Below, piece by piece: positions 45,652 to 55,233 of a stretch of 64,000 nt of DNA. This DNA comes from Firmicutes bacterium UBA4845 (GTDB taxonomy: Bacteria; Bacillota; Clostridia; Tissierellales; Sedimentibacteraceae). Both the position numbers and the translations under genes were made by a program. The notes beneath the pieces were generated by a model, which worked only from the letters and a program-made list of their open reading frames with translations, was not told the DNA's origin and ran no database searches. Every line of letters begins with the position of its first letter. Within the stretch, counting starts at the first letter, position 1. Where the stretch lies: the NCBI GenBank assembly GCA_002399975.1, contig DHER01000087.1, positions 82,517-146,516 of the forward strand, given 5' to 3'.

Positions 45652-45811
45652 GTTCGCCTCCGTTACAATTAGTTATTATGATTTTACATCACATTTGTAA
45701 ATATATCAATAAAATATTTAAAGATTTAGTTTTAAACTGTAGGAATTTGGGAATTAAAATGTGTGTCTTTTAATTATTAATGATTTGAGAAACTTCAAAA
45801 ATAAAAGAATG

Positions 45812-45840
45812 TTGACGGTTTATAATATATATGGTATCAT
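45812..45840 (+). promoter_or_regulatory. Candidate promoter of the CNNM/CorC gene
   Basis: TTGACG (45812-45817), 17-base spacer, TATCAT (45835-45840), 31 bases before the TTG start. Confidence 0.6.
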
Positions 45841-45871
45841 TTTTTTAATATTTATTTGGGAGGGTTTAACT

Positions 45872-47203
45872 TTGGAAGAGGACTCGATATGGGGTCATTT
45901 GTTTTTACAAATTCTTTTAATTTTCGTGAATGGGGTTTTTGCGTCTGCCGAAATTGCTGTTATATCTATGAATGACAACAAAATGGAAAAAATGGCATCA
46001 GAAGGGGATAAGAGGGCTTTAAGGCTCAGCAAGCTAACAGAACAGCCATCTCAGTTTCTTTCGATAATTCAGGTCGCAATTACTTTGGCGGGATCTTTTG
46101 GGAATGCATTTGCTGCTGATAACTTTGCAGGAAGGCTGTCAGGGCTTTTGGTTAGGCTTAATTTAGGCATACCTGCTTCAACTTTAAATACTTTATCGGT
46201 AAGTTTAATAGCTCTTATATTGTCTTATTTCACTCTTGTATTGGGAGAGCTTGTACCCAAGAGAGTTGCGATGAAAAACTCGGAAAAATTAGCTTTGTCT
46301 TTATCAAGTCTTTTATATATTGTTTCTAAGTTGTTTTCTCCGCTGGTTTGGTTATTGACTGCTTCAACTAATAAAATTTTGAGACTTATCGGAATTGATC
46401 CAAATACGGAAGACGACGATGTTACAGAGGAAGATATACGAATGATGGTTGATGTGGGAAGTGAAAAAGGTTCAATAAATGTAAACGAAAAAGAAATGAT
46501 TCAAAATGTTTTTGAATTTGATAATAAAATTGCAGAAGAAGTTATGACTCACAGAACGGAAGTGGATATATTATGGTTAGATGATACAGACGAGGAGTGG
46601 GATCGAAAGATAATAAAAAGCAGACATTCAAGGTATCCGGTATGTGATGGAAGCGCCGACAATATAATAGGTGTTTTAAACATTAAGGATTACTTCAGGC
46701 TAGAGGATAAATCAAGAGAAAGCGTTATGAACGAGGCTGTAAAATCTGCTTATTACGTGCCGGAAACAGTTCGAACGGACGTATTATTCCAAAACATGAA
46801 AAAAACAAGAAATCACTTTGCAGTGGTATTTGACGAGTATGGCGGAATGAGCGGAGTTATAACTATGAACGATCTGCTTGAGCAGATAGTAGGAAATTTT
46901 GATGACGACTATATAAATCCTGAGCCCCCTGCTATTGAGAAAATAGGGGATAAAACATGGAAGATAAAAGGCTATGCATACTTGGAAGATGTTTCAAAGG
47001 AGCTGGGAATAAGCTTGCCTGATGGAGATTTTGATACATTTGGAGGTTTGGTGTTCGGAGTGCTTGGTATAATTCCTGAAGATGGCAGTACTATGGAACT
47101 TGATGAGTATGGACTTAAAATAAAAGTAACTGAAATCAAAGGAAGGAGACTTGAAACGGCAATTGTTTACAAGTCCCAAGACTCAACAGATGATGAGGAT
47201 TAA
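45872..47203 (+). CDS. Hemolysin/CorC-type transporter family protein (CNNM-CBS-CorC_HlyC)
   Basis: 443 residues from TTG 45872, with TGGGAGGG seven bases upstream. A CNNM domain (about 5-200) has VNGVFASAEIAVISMN and LTLVLGELVPKR-like TLVLGELVPKRVAMKNSE. Two CBS domains follow (MTHRTEVDILWLDD; FAVVFDEYGGMSGVITMNDL). The C-terminal CorC_HlyC domain begins near DKTWKIKGYAYLEDV. Members move magnesium or similar ions across the membrane. The M50 gene follows. Confidence 0.92.
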   Translation: MEEDSIWGHLFLQILLIFVNGVFASAEIAVISMNDNKMEKMASEGDKRALRLSKLTEQPSQFLSIIQVAITLAGSFGNAFAADNFAGRLSGLLVRLNLGIPASTLNTLSVSLIALILSYFTLVLGELVPKRVAMKNSEKLALSLSSLLYIVSKLFSPLVWLLTASTNKILRLIGIDPNTEDDDVTEEDIRMMVDVGSEKGSINVNEKEMIQNVFEFDNKIAEEVMTHRTEVDILWLDDTDEEWDRKIIKSRHSRYPVCDGSADNIIGVLNIKDYFRLEDKSRESVMNEAVKSAYYVPETVRTDVLFQNMKKTRNHFAVVFDEYGGMSGVITMNDLLEQIVGNFDDDYINPEPPAIEKIGDKTWKIKGYAYLEDVSKELGISLPDGDFDTFGGLVFGVLGIIPEDGSTMELDEYGLKIKVTEIKGRRLETAIVYKSQDSTDDED

Positions 47204-47252
47204 TTCAGAAATTCTTAAGCTAAATCATGTAATATTAGTATATGGAGGATAA

Positions 47253-47870
47253 ATGGATTATTTATTGAGTAGATTATTAGTATTGCCTGGTATTTTGCTG
47301 GGAATTTCCATACATGAATTTTCACATGGATATGCAGCGGTAAAAATGGGTGATAATACACCCTTAATGCAAGGACGCCTTACAATAAATCCAATTAAAC
47401 ACATAGACCCTGTTGGTTTTATTTGCCTTCTGGTATTTGGATTTGGATGGGCAAAACCTGTTATGATAGACAATAGAAATTTTAAAAACCCCAGAAAAGA
47501 TGATGCTATAGTGGCACTGGCAGGTCCTGCTGCAAATTTTTTAACGGCGTTTTTATTTGTCGGACTGATGAAACTTACTGCAAAGTTTGTTGCTTACAAT
47601 TTTTCAACGCAAGTATTGTGGGTGGTTTTGCAAAACACGGTTTCAATAAACCTTGTGCTTATGGTATTTAATTTGATCCCCATACCACCTCTTGATGGGC
47701 ATCATATAGTGGGAAGCATAGGAGGTGCAAAGGTTTGGAACTTCTATTACAAATATTATGATCAGCTTAGATTCGTAATGCTTCTTCTTATTGTTTTCAG
47801 AGGTGTTAATATAGTAATCAGTCCTGTAATCAATTATTTGTACCGTTTTTTAATTTCAATATTTTTTTAG
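47253..47870 (+). CDS. Site-2 protease family (M50) membrane metalloprotease
   Basis: 205 residues with several membrane segments. The zinc motif HEFSH is at 21-25, and the third ligand lies in NLIPIPPLDGHH (aspartate near 148). This is the compact YwhC/Rv-type M50B group without PDZ or CBS domain. It cuts substrates inside the membrane. TGGAGG precedes the ATG. It is followed ten bases on by the cyclo-ligase gene. Confidence 0.92.
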   Translation: MDYLLSRLLVLPGILLGISIHEFSHGYAAVKMGDNTPLMQGRLTINPIKHIDPVGFICLLVFGFGWAKPVMIDNRNFKNPRKDDAIVALAGPAANFLTAFLFVGLMKLTAKFVAYNFSTQVLWVVLQNTVSINLVLMVFNLIPIPPLDGHHIVGSIGGAKVWNFYYKYYDQLRFVMLLLIVFRGVNIVISPVINYLYRFLISIFF

Positions 47871-47879
47871 GAGGATAAT

Positions 47880-48449
47880 ATGGAATTAAAAGGTGAGTTA
47901 AGAAAGAAAGTCTTAAATATAAGAAATAACATGAAAAAAACTGAGGCAGTGGACAAAAGCAATTTAATTATTAATAAGCTCATAGGGTTGGACCATTATC
48001 GAAAAAGCAAGACTGTATTTGTTTATATGAGTTTTAAAAATGAAGTTATGACATCTAAATTGATAGAGAGGATGTTTTCAGAAAAAAAGAGTGTAGTTAT
48101 TCCTTATACAGATACTAAAAATACGGTTATAATACCTTCTGAGGTTAAGAACATAGAGGAAGATTTAGTTTTAAGCAGATATGGCTATTATGAGCCTGTG
48201 AATGAAAAAATAAAAGTTGTTGAACCAGAAAAATTTGATCTAATGATAATACCGGGAGTTGTATTTGATAAACAGTTAAACCGTGTGGGTTTTGGCAAAG
48301 GTTATTATGACAGAATTTTATGCAGAAAAAGGAAAGATGCAAAGGCTGTTGCAATTGCGTATGAGTTTCAGGTACTTGATGAAGTTCCGGCTGAAAAGCA
48401 CGATATTAAAATGGACATGATTATAACAGAAAAAAATATCTATGAATAA
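47880..48449 (+). CDS. 5-formyltetrahydrofolate cyclo-ligase
   Basis: 189 residues. The ATP-binding basic start (KGELRKKVLNIRNNM) and the C-terminal MIIPGVVFDKQLNRVGFGKG with YYDR are the family signature. It converts 5-formyl-THF to methenyl-THF. AGGAGG precedes the ATG. It ends with a hairpin. Confidence 0.93.
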   Translation: MELKGELRKKVLNIRNNMKKTEAVDKSNLIINKLIGLDHYRKSKTVFVYMSFKNEVMTSKLIERMFSEKKSVVIPYTDTKNTVIIPSEVKNIEEDLVLSRYGYYEPVNEKIKVVEPEKFDLMIIPGVVFDKQLNRVGFGKGYYDRILCRKRKDAKAVAIAYEFQVLDEVPAEKHDIKMDMIITEKNIYE

Positions 48450-48459
48450 CATGGAGAAC

Positions 48460-48492
48460 GGATATCTGGTAAATCAGGTATCCTAATCTTTG
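48460..48492 (+). terminator. Hairpin after the cyclo-ligase gene
   Basis: GGATATCTG (48460-48468) pairs with CAGGTATCC (48475-48483) around a six-base loop. The T tract is weak (TAATCTTT). It lies between convergent genes. Confidence 0.6.
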
Positions 48493-48537
48493 AAAACGAC
48501 TTAATTATGCGCTACAGCAAATTCGTTCAGTTCATTG

Positions 48538-49254
48538 TTATCTAGCTATTGTAATGACAAATACCCTGCCGGCACCATATCTTATAAGTGTTTTTGAGCA
48601 TTCGTTGACCGTTGCTCCAGTTGTGTATATATCATCTACTAAAAGAATAGATTTGTTGGTTATTATCTTTGCGGGACTTTTTACCGTAAATGCATCATTT
48701 AAATTTTTTCGCCTTTCTTCCTTGTTTTGCTCACTTTGTTTTAAAGTCTTTTTAGACCTTTTTAAAGCATCTACATATGGTATTGAAAGTTTTTGAGATA
48801 TGTTTCTGGCAAGAAGTTCTGACTGGTTGTAGCCCCTTTTTCTCATTTTTGAAAAATGGAGAGGAACTGCTGCAATATAATCAAAATTAGTATAGTTGTT
48901 TCTTTTCATATAATTTACAAGGCAGCTTCCGAAAAATTTATAAAAATATGGCTTATTATAATATTTATAGATGTATATAGCTTTTTTAATTAAACCGTCA
49001 TATGCGTAAGGAGCTTTGCACATTTCAAAATACCTTTTGTTGTTGTAGCATTCCCGGCATAAATTGTTTATGGAATTGTAATCCATTGGTTTTGAGCACT
49101 TAGCACATAACGGGGGTAATAACTTTTTAATTTTCTTTTTACAATCCGGACAGATATATTTGTCACCTATTGCTTCATCGTGAGTTTCACATATAAAGCA
49201 TGTGTTTTTTTCGGGATATATAATCTCTAAAAATGAATCTATATATGATTTCAT
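48538..49254 (-). CDS. comFC: ComF family protein (ComFC-like phosphoribosyltransferase)
   Basis: 238 residues. An N-terminal double zinc ribbon (CFICETHDE, ICPDCKKK, CAKCSKPM, CRECYNNKR) is followed by AAVPLHFSKMRKRGYNQSE and the PRTase motif SILLVDDIYTTGATVNE. In competent bacteria ComFC acts in DNA uptake with ComFA; here no comFA is nearby. The start overlaps the recD2 stop by four bases (ATGA), so the two are translationally coupled, pointing to a shared role in DNA handling. Confidence 0.93.
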   Translation of the reverse strand: MKSYIDSFLEIIYPEKNTCFICETHDEAIGDKYICPDCKKKIKKLLPPLCAKCSKPMDYNSINNLCRECYNNKRYFEMCKAPYAYDGLIKKAIYIYKYYNKPYFYKFFGSCLVNYMKRNNYTNFDYIAAVPLHFSKMRKRGYNQSELLARNISQKLSIPYVDALKRSKKTLKQSEQNKEERRKNLNDAFTVKSPAKIITNKSILLVDDIYTTGATVNECSKTLIRYGAGRVFVITIAR

Positions 49255-51491
49255 ATCTCAATAATTCCTTCCGACAATAACTTATATGCTTCGTTTGCAG
49301 AGCTTAATCTGTAATCAAGTGCTGAGTATCTTTTAACTATTTTATTGTTATTAATCATATCCTGCATGTACTTTTTAATTCCAACAAGCACTACAAGTTT
49401 TTTGGCCCTGGTTATGGCTGTATATAACAAGTTTCGTGTCAAAAGCATGGGAGGAGCCCATACAATAGGCATTATAACGACAGGAAATTCGCTCCCCTGG
49501 CTTTTGTGAACTGTTGTGGCATAAGCAAGTATCAATTCATCGAATTGGCTGAAAGGATAGATGACTTCTTTTTCTTCGTCAAATTCAATAGTTGCTTCTT
49601 GTTGGGTTTCATTAATGGAAATAATATATCCGATATCGCCGTTGTAAATTCCTCCACCTGTTTCTATATTCCCGTCTTTATTAATTTTCCACTTAGTCTG
49701 GTAATTGTTTTTAACCTGCATTATTTTATCTCTCTCACGGAAAATATAATTGCCAAAACTCTTCTCCTTTCTTAAAGGTGATGGAGGATTTATTGCAGAC
49801 TGCAGTTTTTTGTTCAGCTCAATTACACCTACATCGCCCTTTTTCATTGGAGATAAAACCTGAATATCTTTTATGGGATTCAGGTTGTATTTTAAGGGAA
49901 GGCGCTTATTATACAAATCAACTATAAGTTCAGGTATGCTGCTGGGTTTTTTTATGAAGAAGAAATCAGTATTTTTTTTGTTACATACAGGCATTTCTCC
50001 TTTGTTTATCAAATGGGCATTTTGAACAATCATGCTGCCGGCAGACTGTCTGAATATTGTATCAAGCCTTATAGTTTTAATTATGTGGGAATTGATAATA
50101 TCAGACAATACATTGCCTGCTCCCACAGAAGGAAGTTGATCTACATCTCCGACTAATATTAATCGGGTTTCTTTTTTGAGTGCTTTTAAAAGATTGTTCA
50201 TTAAAAGAATGTCTGCCATGGACATTTCATCAACTATTACGGCATCGCAATCTAAAGGTGAATTTTCATTTTTATTAAACAAAAGGCTGCTGTCTTCTTC
50301 ACCAAAGGTATATTCTAACAGCCGGTGTATTGTTTTTGCTTCCATACCTGTGGATTCTGTCATTCGTTTAGCCGCTCTTCCGGTAGGAGCACAAAGCAGA
50401 ACCTTTCTTTGCATTTCTTCAAATATTCTGATTATAGATAGTATAATTGTTGTTTTTCCTGTTCCGGGGCCGCCTGTAATAACGGTTACACCATTTATTA
50501 TCGACTGAATTATTGCCTCCTTTTGTTTTTTTGAAAGAATTAAAGAAGATTCTTTTTCAACGTTATGCAAGTAAGGAATCGTATCTTTTTCGGTTATGTT
50601 AAAGTCAGTTCTGGATAGGTTGATAAGTTTTTTGCATACGTTGACTTCGGCTGTGTGATATGGTATATAGTAAACAACTTTTTCATCATTGATGATTTCA
50701 ATATGTATTTTATCTGTGAATGCCATGTTTTGAAGTTCATATTCTGCATTTTCGTAATTTATTTCAAGCATGTTTGCCGTGCTGGTTAAAAGAGTTCTAT
50801 ATGGAACGTATGTGTGGCCTCTTGATGCACACTCCATAAGCACATATTTAATTCCGGATGATATTCTGTAAGGAGAGTTCTTTTCAATGCCGAGAGAAGC
50901 TGCAATTTTGTCGGCAAGTTTAAATCCTATGCCGTAAATATCTTCTGAAAGCCTATAAGGGTTTTCAGATATAATCTTAATTGTATTTTCTCCATATTGT
51001 TTATATATTTTAACACTATAACTTGTGCTTACTTTATGGCTTTGAAGAAACATCATTATTTCTTTAATATCAGCCTGTTCTGAAAAACTTTTTGCAATCA
51101 TCTTAGCTTTTTTTTCGCCTATACCTTCAATTTCTTCTAGTTTTTCTGGATGTTTTTGTATAATATCAAAGGTGTCTTCTTTAAACAATTCCACTATTTT
51201 TTTTGCAGTGTATCTTCCTATTCCTTTAATTAATCCGGAGCAGAGGTAGTTTTCTATTTGTTCCAGTCCTGAAGGAAGGACAGTATTGTACAGTTCAACC
51301 TGGAATTGTTCACCGTACTTGGGGTGGTTTATTATTTTCCCGTAAACTTCCAATGTCTCGCACATAATATCTGTGCCAAATGTTCCGGTAACCGTTGTGA
51401 TATTATCGTCAGTTTCCATTAATGCAACTGTATATCCATTTTCTTCATTGCGAAAAATTGTTTCTACAATTGTTCCTTTTAGTGTTTCCAT
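49251..51491 (-). CDS. recD2: ATP-dependent DNA helicase RecD2
   Basis: 746 residues. The N-terminal OB-like and helix-hairpin-helix region (GLIKGIGRYTAKKIVELF, EIEGIGEKKAKMIAKSF) is typical of RecD2. Walker A is GGPGTGKTT near residue 340, Walker B DAVIVDEMSMAD near 415, and motif V/VI YATTVHKSQGSEFPVV and YTAITRAKKLVVLVG are at the end. It is a 5'-3' helicase without RecBC partners, acting in repair and replication-fork handling. AAGGAG precedes the ATG. Confidence 0.96.
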   Translation of the reverse strand: METLKGTIVETIFRNEENGYTVALMETDDNITTVTGTFGTDIMCETLEVYGKIINHPKYGEQFQVELYNTVLPSGLEQIENYLCSGLIKGIGRYTAKKIVELFKEDTFDIIQKHPEKLEEIEGIGEKKAKMIAKSFSEQADIKEIMMFLQSHKVSTSYSVKIYKQYGENTIKIISENPYRLSEDIYGIGFKLADKIAASLGIEKNSPYRISSGIKYVLMECASRGHTYVPYRTLLTSTANMLEINYENAEYELQNMAFTDKIHIEIINDEKVVYYIPYHTAEVNVCKKLINLSRTDFNITEKDTIPYLHNVEKESSLILSKKQKEAIIQSIINGVTVITGGPGTGKTTIILSIIRIFEEMQRKVLLCAPTGRAAKRMTESTGMEAKTIHRLLEYTFGEEDSSLLFNKNENSPLDCDAVIVDEMSMADILLMNNLLKALKKETRLILVGDVDQLPSVGAGNVLSDIINSHIIKTIRLDTIFRQSAGSMIVQNAHLINKGEMPVCNKKNTDFFFIKKPSSIPELIVDLYNKRLPLKYNLNPIKDIQVLSPMKKGDVGVIELNKKLQSAINPPSPLRKEKSFGNYIFRERDKIMQVKNNYQTKWKINKDGNIETGGGIYNGDIGYIISINETQQEATIEFDEEKEVIYPFSQFDELILAYATTVHKSQGSEFPVVIMPIVWAPPMLLTRNLLYTAITRAKKLVVLVGIKKYMQDMINNNKIVKRYSALDYRLSSANEAYKLLSEGIIEI

Positions 51492-51723
51492 TGAATTCTC
51501 CTTGAAATTTAATTCCTATAAAAATTATATCACAATTTTATATATTCCAGTGACAAATTTAAAAAGAACTATAAATTTTTCTTTAAAAGCTTTATAAACT
51601 GTGATAAACTGTATCTCAGCCATGTTTGTTAAAAATTAAGGAAAAATAAACGTAAAAAGTGATAATATAAAGATATGAAGTTTTTTACTAAAATTATTTT
51701 TTATAGAGATGAAAGGAACAACT

Positions 51724-53352
51724 ATGTCTAAGGGAAATTTCATTAAAGGTGCTGCAATATTAAGTATTGCAGGATTGGTTGTAAAAATATTAGGAGCGAT
51801 TTATAGAATACCGCTGACTAATCTTATAGGAACGGAAGGAATAGGTTATTATCAGCCCGCCTATAATATATATAATTTGCTGCTGGTTGTATCATTGTCA
51901 GGATTTCCTACGGCAATCGCAAAATTGGTTTCGGAAAGAAGAGCGCTGCAAAATTATGAAGGGGCATATCAAGTATACAAAGTTTCACATTGGGGATTAT
52001 TTTTAATAGGTCTTGTATCTTCTATATTTATATTATTGTTTGCAAGGAATATTGTTACGTTTATAGGATTTCCTGGTGCTTATTATTCAATGGTTGCATT
52101 GGTACCTGCATTGTTTTTCGTTCCTCTTTTATCAGCGTACAGAGGATTTTTCCAAGGTATTCAGAATATGATGCCTATAGCATTATCACAAATTATAGAA
52201 CAAATATTCAGAGTTGCAGTAGGGCTTTACCTTGCATATCTCTTAGTAGGAAAAGGGCTTGAGGAAGCTGCTGCAGGAGCCACATTCGGTGCGTCTGCTG
52301 GAGGTCTTGCAGCATTAATTTTAATTTATTTAATATTTTTGCTAAACAAAAAAACAATGAAGGCAGAAATAGAAAGGTCGCCTTACAATAAAACTGAACC
52401 GGTATGGGATATAGTAAAAAGCCTTTTGTATATAGCTATACCCATAACAATCGGTGCATCAATAGCACCTCTTATGGGTATAATGGATTCGTACATTGTT
52501 TCTGACAGGCTTTTTGCAATTGGTTATGATAACAATCAAATAGCTGATTTGTTTGGTCAGTTAAGCGGAACGGCACAAACGCTGATAAACTTTCCGCAGG
52601 TGTTTTCGACTGCCGTTGCAATGAGTTTGGTTCCAGCAATTACAGATGCGTTTACCAGAAAGCAAATTTCAAGGCTGAACATGACTGCAAACGCAGGAGT
52701 AAGAATATCATTGATAATAGGGCTTCCTTGCGGAATAGGTTTGTTTATGCTTGCTGAGCCTATTATTGCGCTTCTGTATCCGTCATTAGGGCCTGAAAAA
52801 TATGCAAGTTCCGGAACGTTGCTTGAAATTTTGGCAATAGGGGTTATTTTTCTTACATTGGTACAGGCATTTACAGCAATACTGCAATCTGTTAACAAGC
52901 AGTTTCATCCAGTTAAAAATCTGGCAGTAGGGTTGGTAATAAAGATGATTTTATCATACATATTAATTGGAATGCCAGATATAAATATAAATGGAGCAGC
53001 TATAAGCACCACAATTTCATATTTGGTTGTTGCTTTGTTAAATTTGAAAGATGTCAACAATGCAAATATTAAGATCAATTTAATTAAAGTGTCTGCAAGA
53101 CCACTTTTATCTTCGGCGGTAATGGCTGTAGCTACAGGAATTACTTTTCGAGTGCTGAAATTTGCATTTGCAGGAGTTTCGTTTCGAGTGATAAAATTTA
53201 CTTTGAGCGGTCAGAGTCTTGCTGCACTGGTGGCAATTTTAATAGCAGTGGTTATTTATGTAATATGTCTGTTTATGACTGGAGCCATTACAAAGGAAGA
53301 CTTGAAGTTAATACCTGGGGGAGAAAAATTATCAAGATTTGTGAGGAAATAA
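51724..53352 (+). CDS. SpoVB/MurJ-like polysaccharide flippase (MOP superfamily)
   Basis: 542 residues with about 14 membrane segments. The start FIKGAAILSIAGLVVKILGA, then YRIPLTNLIGTEGIGYYQPAY, is the hallmark of the SpoVB/YabM group. These flip lipid-linked sugar precursors; SpoVB acts in spore cortex assembly. ATG 51724 has AAAGGA upstream. A 12-residue tandem repeat (FRVLKFAFAGVS, FRVIKFTLSGQS) lies near residues 475-498. It is followed two bases on by mazG, the Bacillus yabM-yabN order. Confidence 0.93.
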   Translation: MSKGNFIKGAAILSIAGLVVKILGAIYRIPLTNLIGTEGIGYYQPAYNIYNLLLVVSLSGFPTAIAKLVSERRALQNYEGAYQVYKVSHWGLFLIGLVSSIFILLFARNIVTFIGFPGAYYSMVALVPALFFVPLLSAYRGFFQGIQNMMPIALSQIIEQIFRVAVGLYLAYLLVGKGLEEAAAGATFGASAGGLAALILIYLIFLLNKKTMKAEIERSPYNKTEPVWDIVKSLLYIAIPITIGASIAPLMGIMDSYIVSDRLFAIGYDNNQIADLFGQLSGTAQTLINFPQVFSTAVAMSLVPAITDAFTRKQISRLNMTANAGVRISLIIGLPCGIGLFMLAEPIIALLYPSLGPEKYASSGTLLEILAIGVIFLTLVQAFTAILQSVNKQFHPVKNLAVGLVIKMILSYILIGMPDININGAAISTTISYLVVALLNLKDVNNANIKINLIKVSARPLLSSAVMAVATGITFRVLKFAFAGVSFRVIKFTLSGQSLAALVAILIAVVIYVICLFMTGAITKEDLKLIPGGEKLSRFVRK

Positions 53353-53353
53353 A

Positions 53354-54811
53354 ATGGATACTATTCAAATTATAGGCCTTGGTGCAGGCGGTACTGAAGG
53401 GTTGACAATAAAAGCATACGAAGCATTAGGCAGCAATATACCTTCATTTGCAAGAACTGTGAGACATCCTGTTATTAAAGAATTAAACAAGAAAACCGCA
53501 AATGAAACTAATAAAAACATTCAAATAAGATGTTTTGATTGTTTTTTCGAAAAATATGATACTTTTGATGAAGTTTATGAAAAAATCACAGATAATTTAG
53601 TAGAACTTGCGAAAAAATATGGCAAAATAAATTATTGCACTGCGGGCAGTCCATATTATGGTGATATTATAACAAAAAAGCTTATTAATGAATATAAAAA
53701 TGAAATAAATATCATAATAATTGATGGAATCAGTTTTCTTGACAAATGCATCAAGCTTTCAGGTTTTTCCGATTATAAATCAATTAAGGTCTTGGATTGC
53801 CTTGAGGCAGATGAATTTTCATTTGACATAAATTCGCTTAATATTGTTACCCAGGTGTATGACATTGAAATGGCATCACAGCTTAAATTGAAGCTAATGG
53901 AAATATATCCGGACAATGCGCCTGTATTAAAAATCGACGTTTTGGAGAATCTTGTAAAAAAAGCACCTATTTTTATGCTTGATACTGAAAAAAATTATGA
54001 ATTTTCAACATATTTTTGTATCCTGCCTATTGAAATTTCAAAAAATACAGTGTATAATGTTGCTAATCTTTGCCGGATTGTAAACAGGCTGAGAGGATTG
54101 GACGGGTGCCCTTGGGATATAAAGCAGACTCATAAGTCTATAAGACAGAATGTTATTGAAGAAGCATATGAAGTGGTAGATGCCATTGACAATGAAAATG
54201 TCGACAATTTGGTTGAAGAATTAGGTGACTTATTGTTTCAAGTTGTGTTCCACGGGGAGATAGGCAGTGAAGATGGATATTTTAATTTAAGCGATATAGT
54301 AACAAATGTGTGTAAAAAAATGTATTCAAGACATCCGCATGTTTTTGGGGATATAAAGGCAGCCAATGCAGAGGAAGCGCTGGAAAGCTGGGAAATGTCA
54401 AAGCAAAAAGAAAAAAATCTAAGCACATACACGGACAATTTGAAAGATGTTCCTAAAGCTTTGTCACCTTTAAGCAGAAGTTATAAAATTCAAAAAAGAG
54501 CGGCTGAAGTTGGTTTTGACTGGCATAATGCAAATGGAGCCATACTTAAGATTAAAGAGGAGCTCTTTGAGTTCCTTGAGGAATATGAAAAAAATGATTC
54601 TGTAAAAATGGAAGAAGAGTTTGGCGATTTATTATTTGCTCTTGTTAATTTTGCAAGATTTTTAAAAATTAATCCGGATATTGCACTTAACAAAACAATT
54701 AATAAATTTATTAAAAGATTTGAGTATATTGAAACACACTCAAAAAAGGATTTAAGGCAAATGACTCTTGAAGAAATGGATGAGTTATGGGAGGAATCAA
54801 AGTTCCAATAG
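53354..54811 (+). CDS. mazG: MazG/YabN: tetrapyrrole-methylase-like domain fused to NTP pyrophosphohydrolase
   Basis: 485 residues. Residues 1-220 form a SAM-dependent tetrapyrrole methylase fold (IQIIGLGAGGTEGLTIKAYE, KINYCTAGSPYYGD). From about 235 there are two MazG halves: LRGLDGCPWDIKQTHKSIR and VIEEAYEVVDAIDNENVDNL then EELGDLLFQVV; later FDWHNANGAILKIKEEL and EEEFGDLLFALVNFARFL. The EExxE and ExxD metal sites are visible. It hydrolyses NTPs to NMP and pyrophosphate. The start follows the spoVB stop by one base. Confidence 0.95.
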   Translation: MDTIQIIGLGAGGTEGLTIKAYEALGSNIPSFARTVRHPVIKELNKKTANETNKNIQIRCFDCFFEKYDTFDEVYEKITDNLVELAKKYGKINYCTAGSPYYGDIITKKLINEYKNEINIIIIDGISFLDKCIKLSGFSDYKSIKVLDCLEADEFSFDINSLNIVTQVYDIEMASQLKLKLMEIYPDNAPVLKIDVLENLVKKAPIFMLDTEKNYEFSTYFCILPIEISKNTVYNVANLCRIVNRLRGLDGCPWDIKQTHKSIRQNVIEEAYEVVDAIDNENVDNLVEELGDLLFQVVFHGEIGSEDGYFNLSDIVTNVCKKMYSRHPHVFGDIKAANAEEALESWEMSKQKEKNLSTYTDNLKDVPKALSPLSRSYKIQKRAAEVGFDWHNANGAILKIKEELFEFLEEYEKNDSVKMEEEFGDLLFALVNFARFLKINPDIALNKTINKFIKRFEYIETHSKKDLRQMTLEEMDELWEESKFQ

Positions 54812-54854
54812 GAATTTAGATAAAAAACAAAAGAATATTATTAAGGAGGGTTTT

Positions 54855-55133
54855 ATGAATAAAGCTGAATTAATTGCTAATGTTGCAGAAAAAACGGGGT
54901 TTACAAAGAAAGATGCTGAAAAAGCGTTAAATGGATTTATGGAAGCAATAAAAGATGAACTAGTAGCAGGTGGTAAAGTACAATTAGTAGGATTTGGAAC
55001 ATTTGAAGTTAGAAACAGAAAAGAAAGACAAGGCAGAAATCCCAGAAATCCAGGTGAAACTATAGATATACCGGCTTCAAAGGCACCAACTTTCAAAGCA
55101 GGTAAATCTTTAAAAGAAGCAGTTAATAAGTAA
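54855..55133 (+). CDS. hup: HU family DNA-binding protein
   Basis: 92 residues from ATG 54855, with AAGGAGGG upstream. It is a textbook HU: MNKAELIANVAEKTGFTKKD, GFGTFEVRNRKERQGRNPR and TIDIPASKAPTFKAGK, including the DNA-intercalating arm. It packs and bends DNA. It follows mazG as in other Clostridia. The genes that normally come next (an S4 protein, yabP, yabQ, divIC) are absent: a mobile-element region starts right after its terminator. Confidence 0.97.
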   Translation: MNKAELIANVAEKTGFTKKDAEKALNGFMEAIKDELVAGGKVQLVGFGTFEVRNRKERQGRNPRNPGETIDIPASKAPTFKAGKSLKEAVNK

Positions 55134-55191
55134 TAAAGCAAGAGACCAGTAACTGAAAAAAAATTTTTTCAGGGCACTCTAAAAAACGTAC

Positions 55192-55231
55192 AAAAAAGTT
55201 GTAACACATTAATTGATGTTACAACTTTTTT
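55192..55231. terminator. Strong bidirectional terminator after hup
   Basis: A perfect 15-base stem, AAAAAAGTTGTAACA (55192-55206) against TGTTACAACTTTTTT (55217-55231), with a 10-base loop. The A and T tracts let it work on both strands. It marks the border between the core genes and the accessory region. Confidence 0.92.
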
Positions 55232-55233
55232 AT

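Noticed and set aside
55152..55171. CTGAAAAAAAATTTTTTCAG palindrome after hup as an attachment site
   Set aside because: A simple A/T run symmetry next to a true terminator; no duplicate was seen at the other end of the island.
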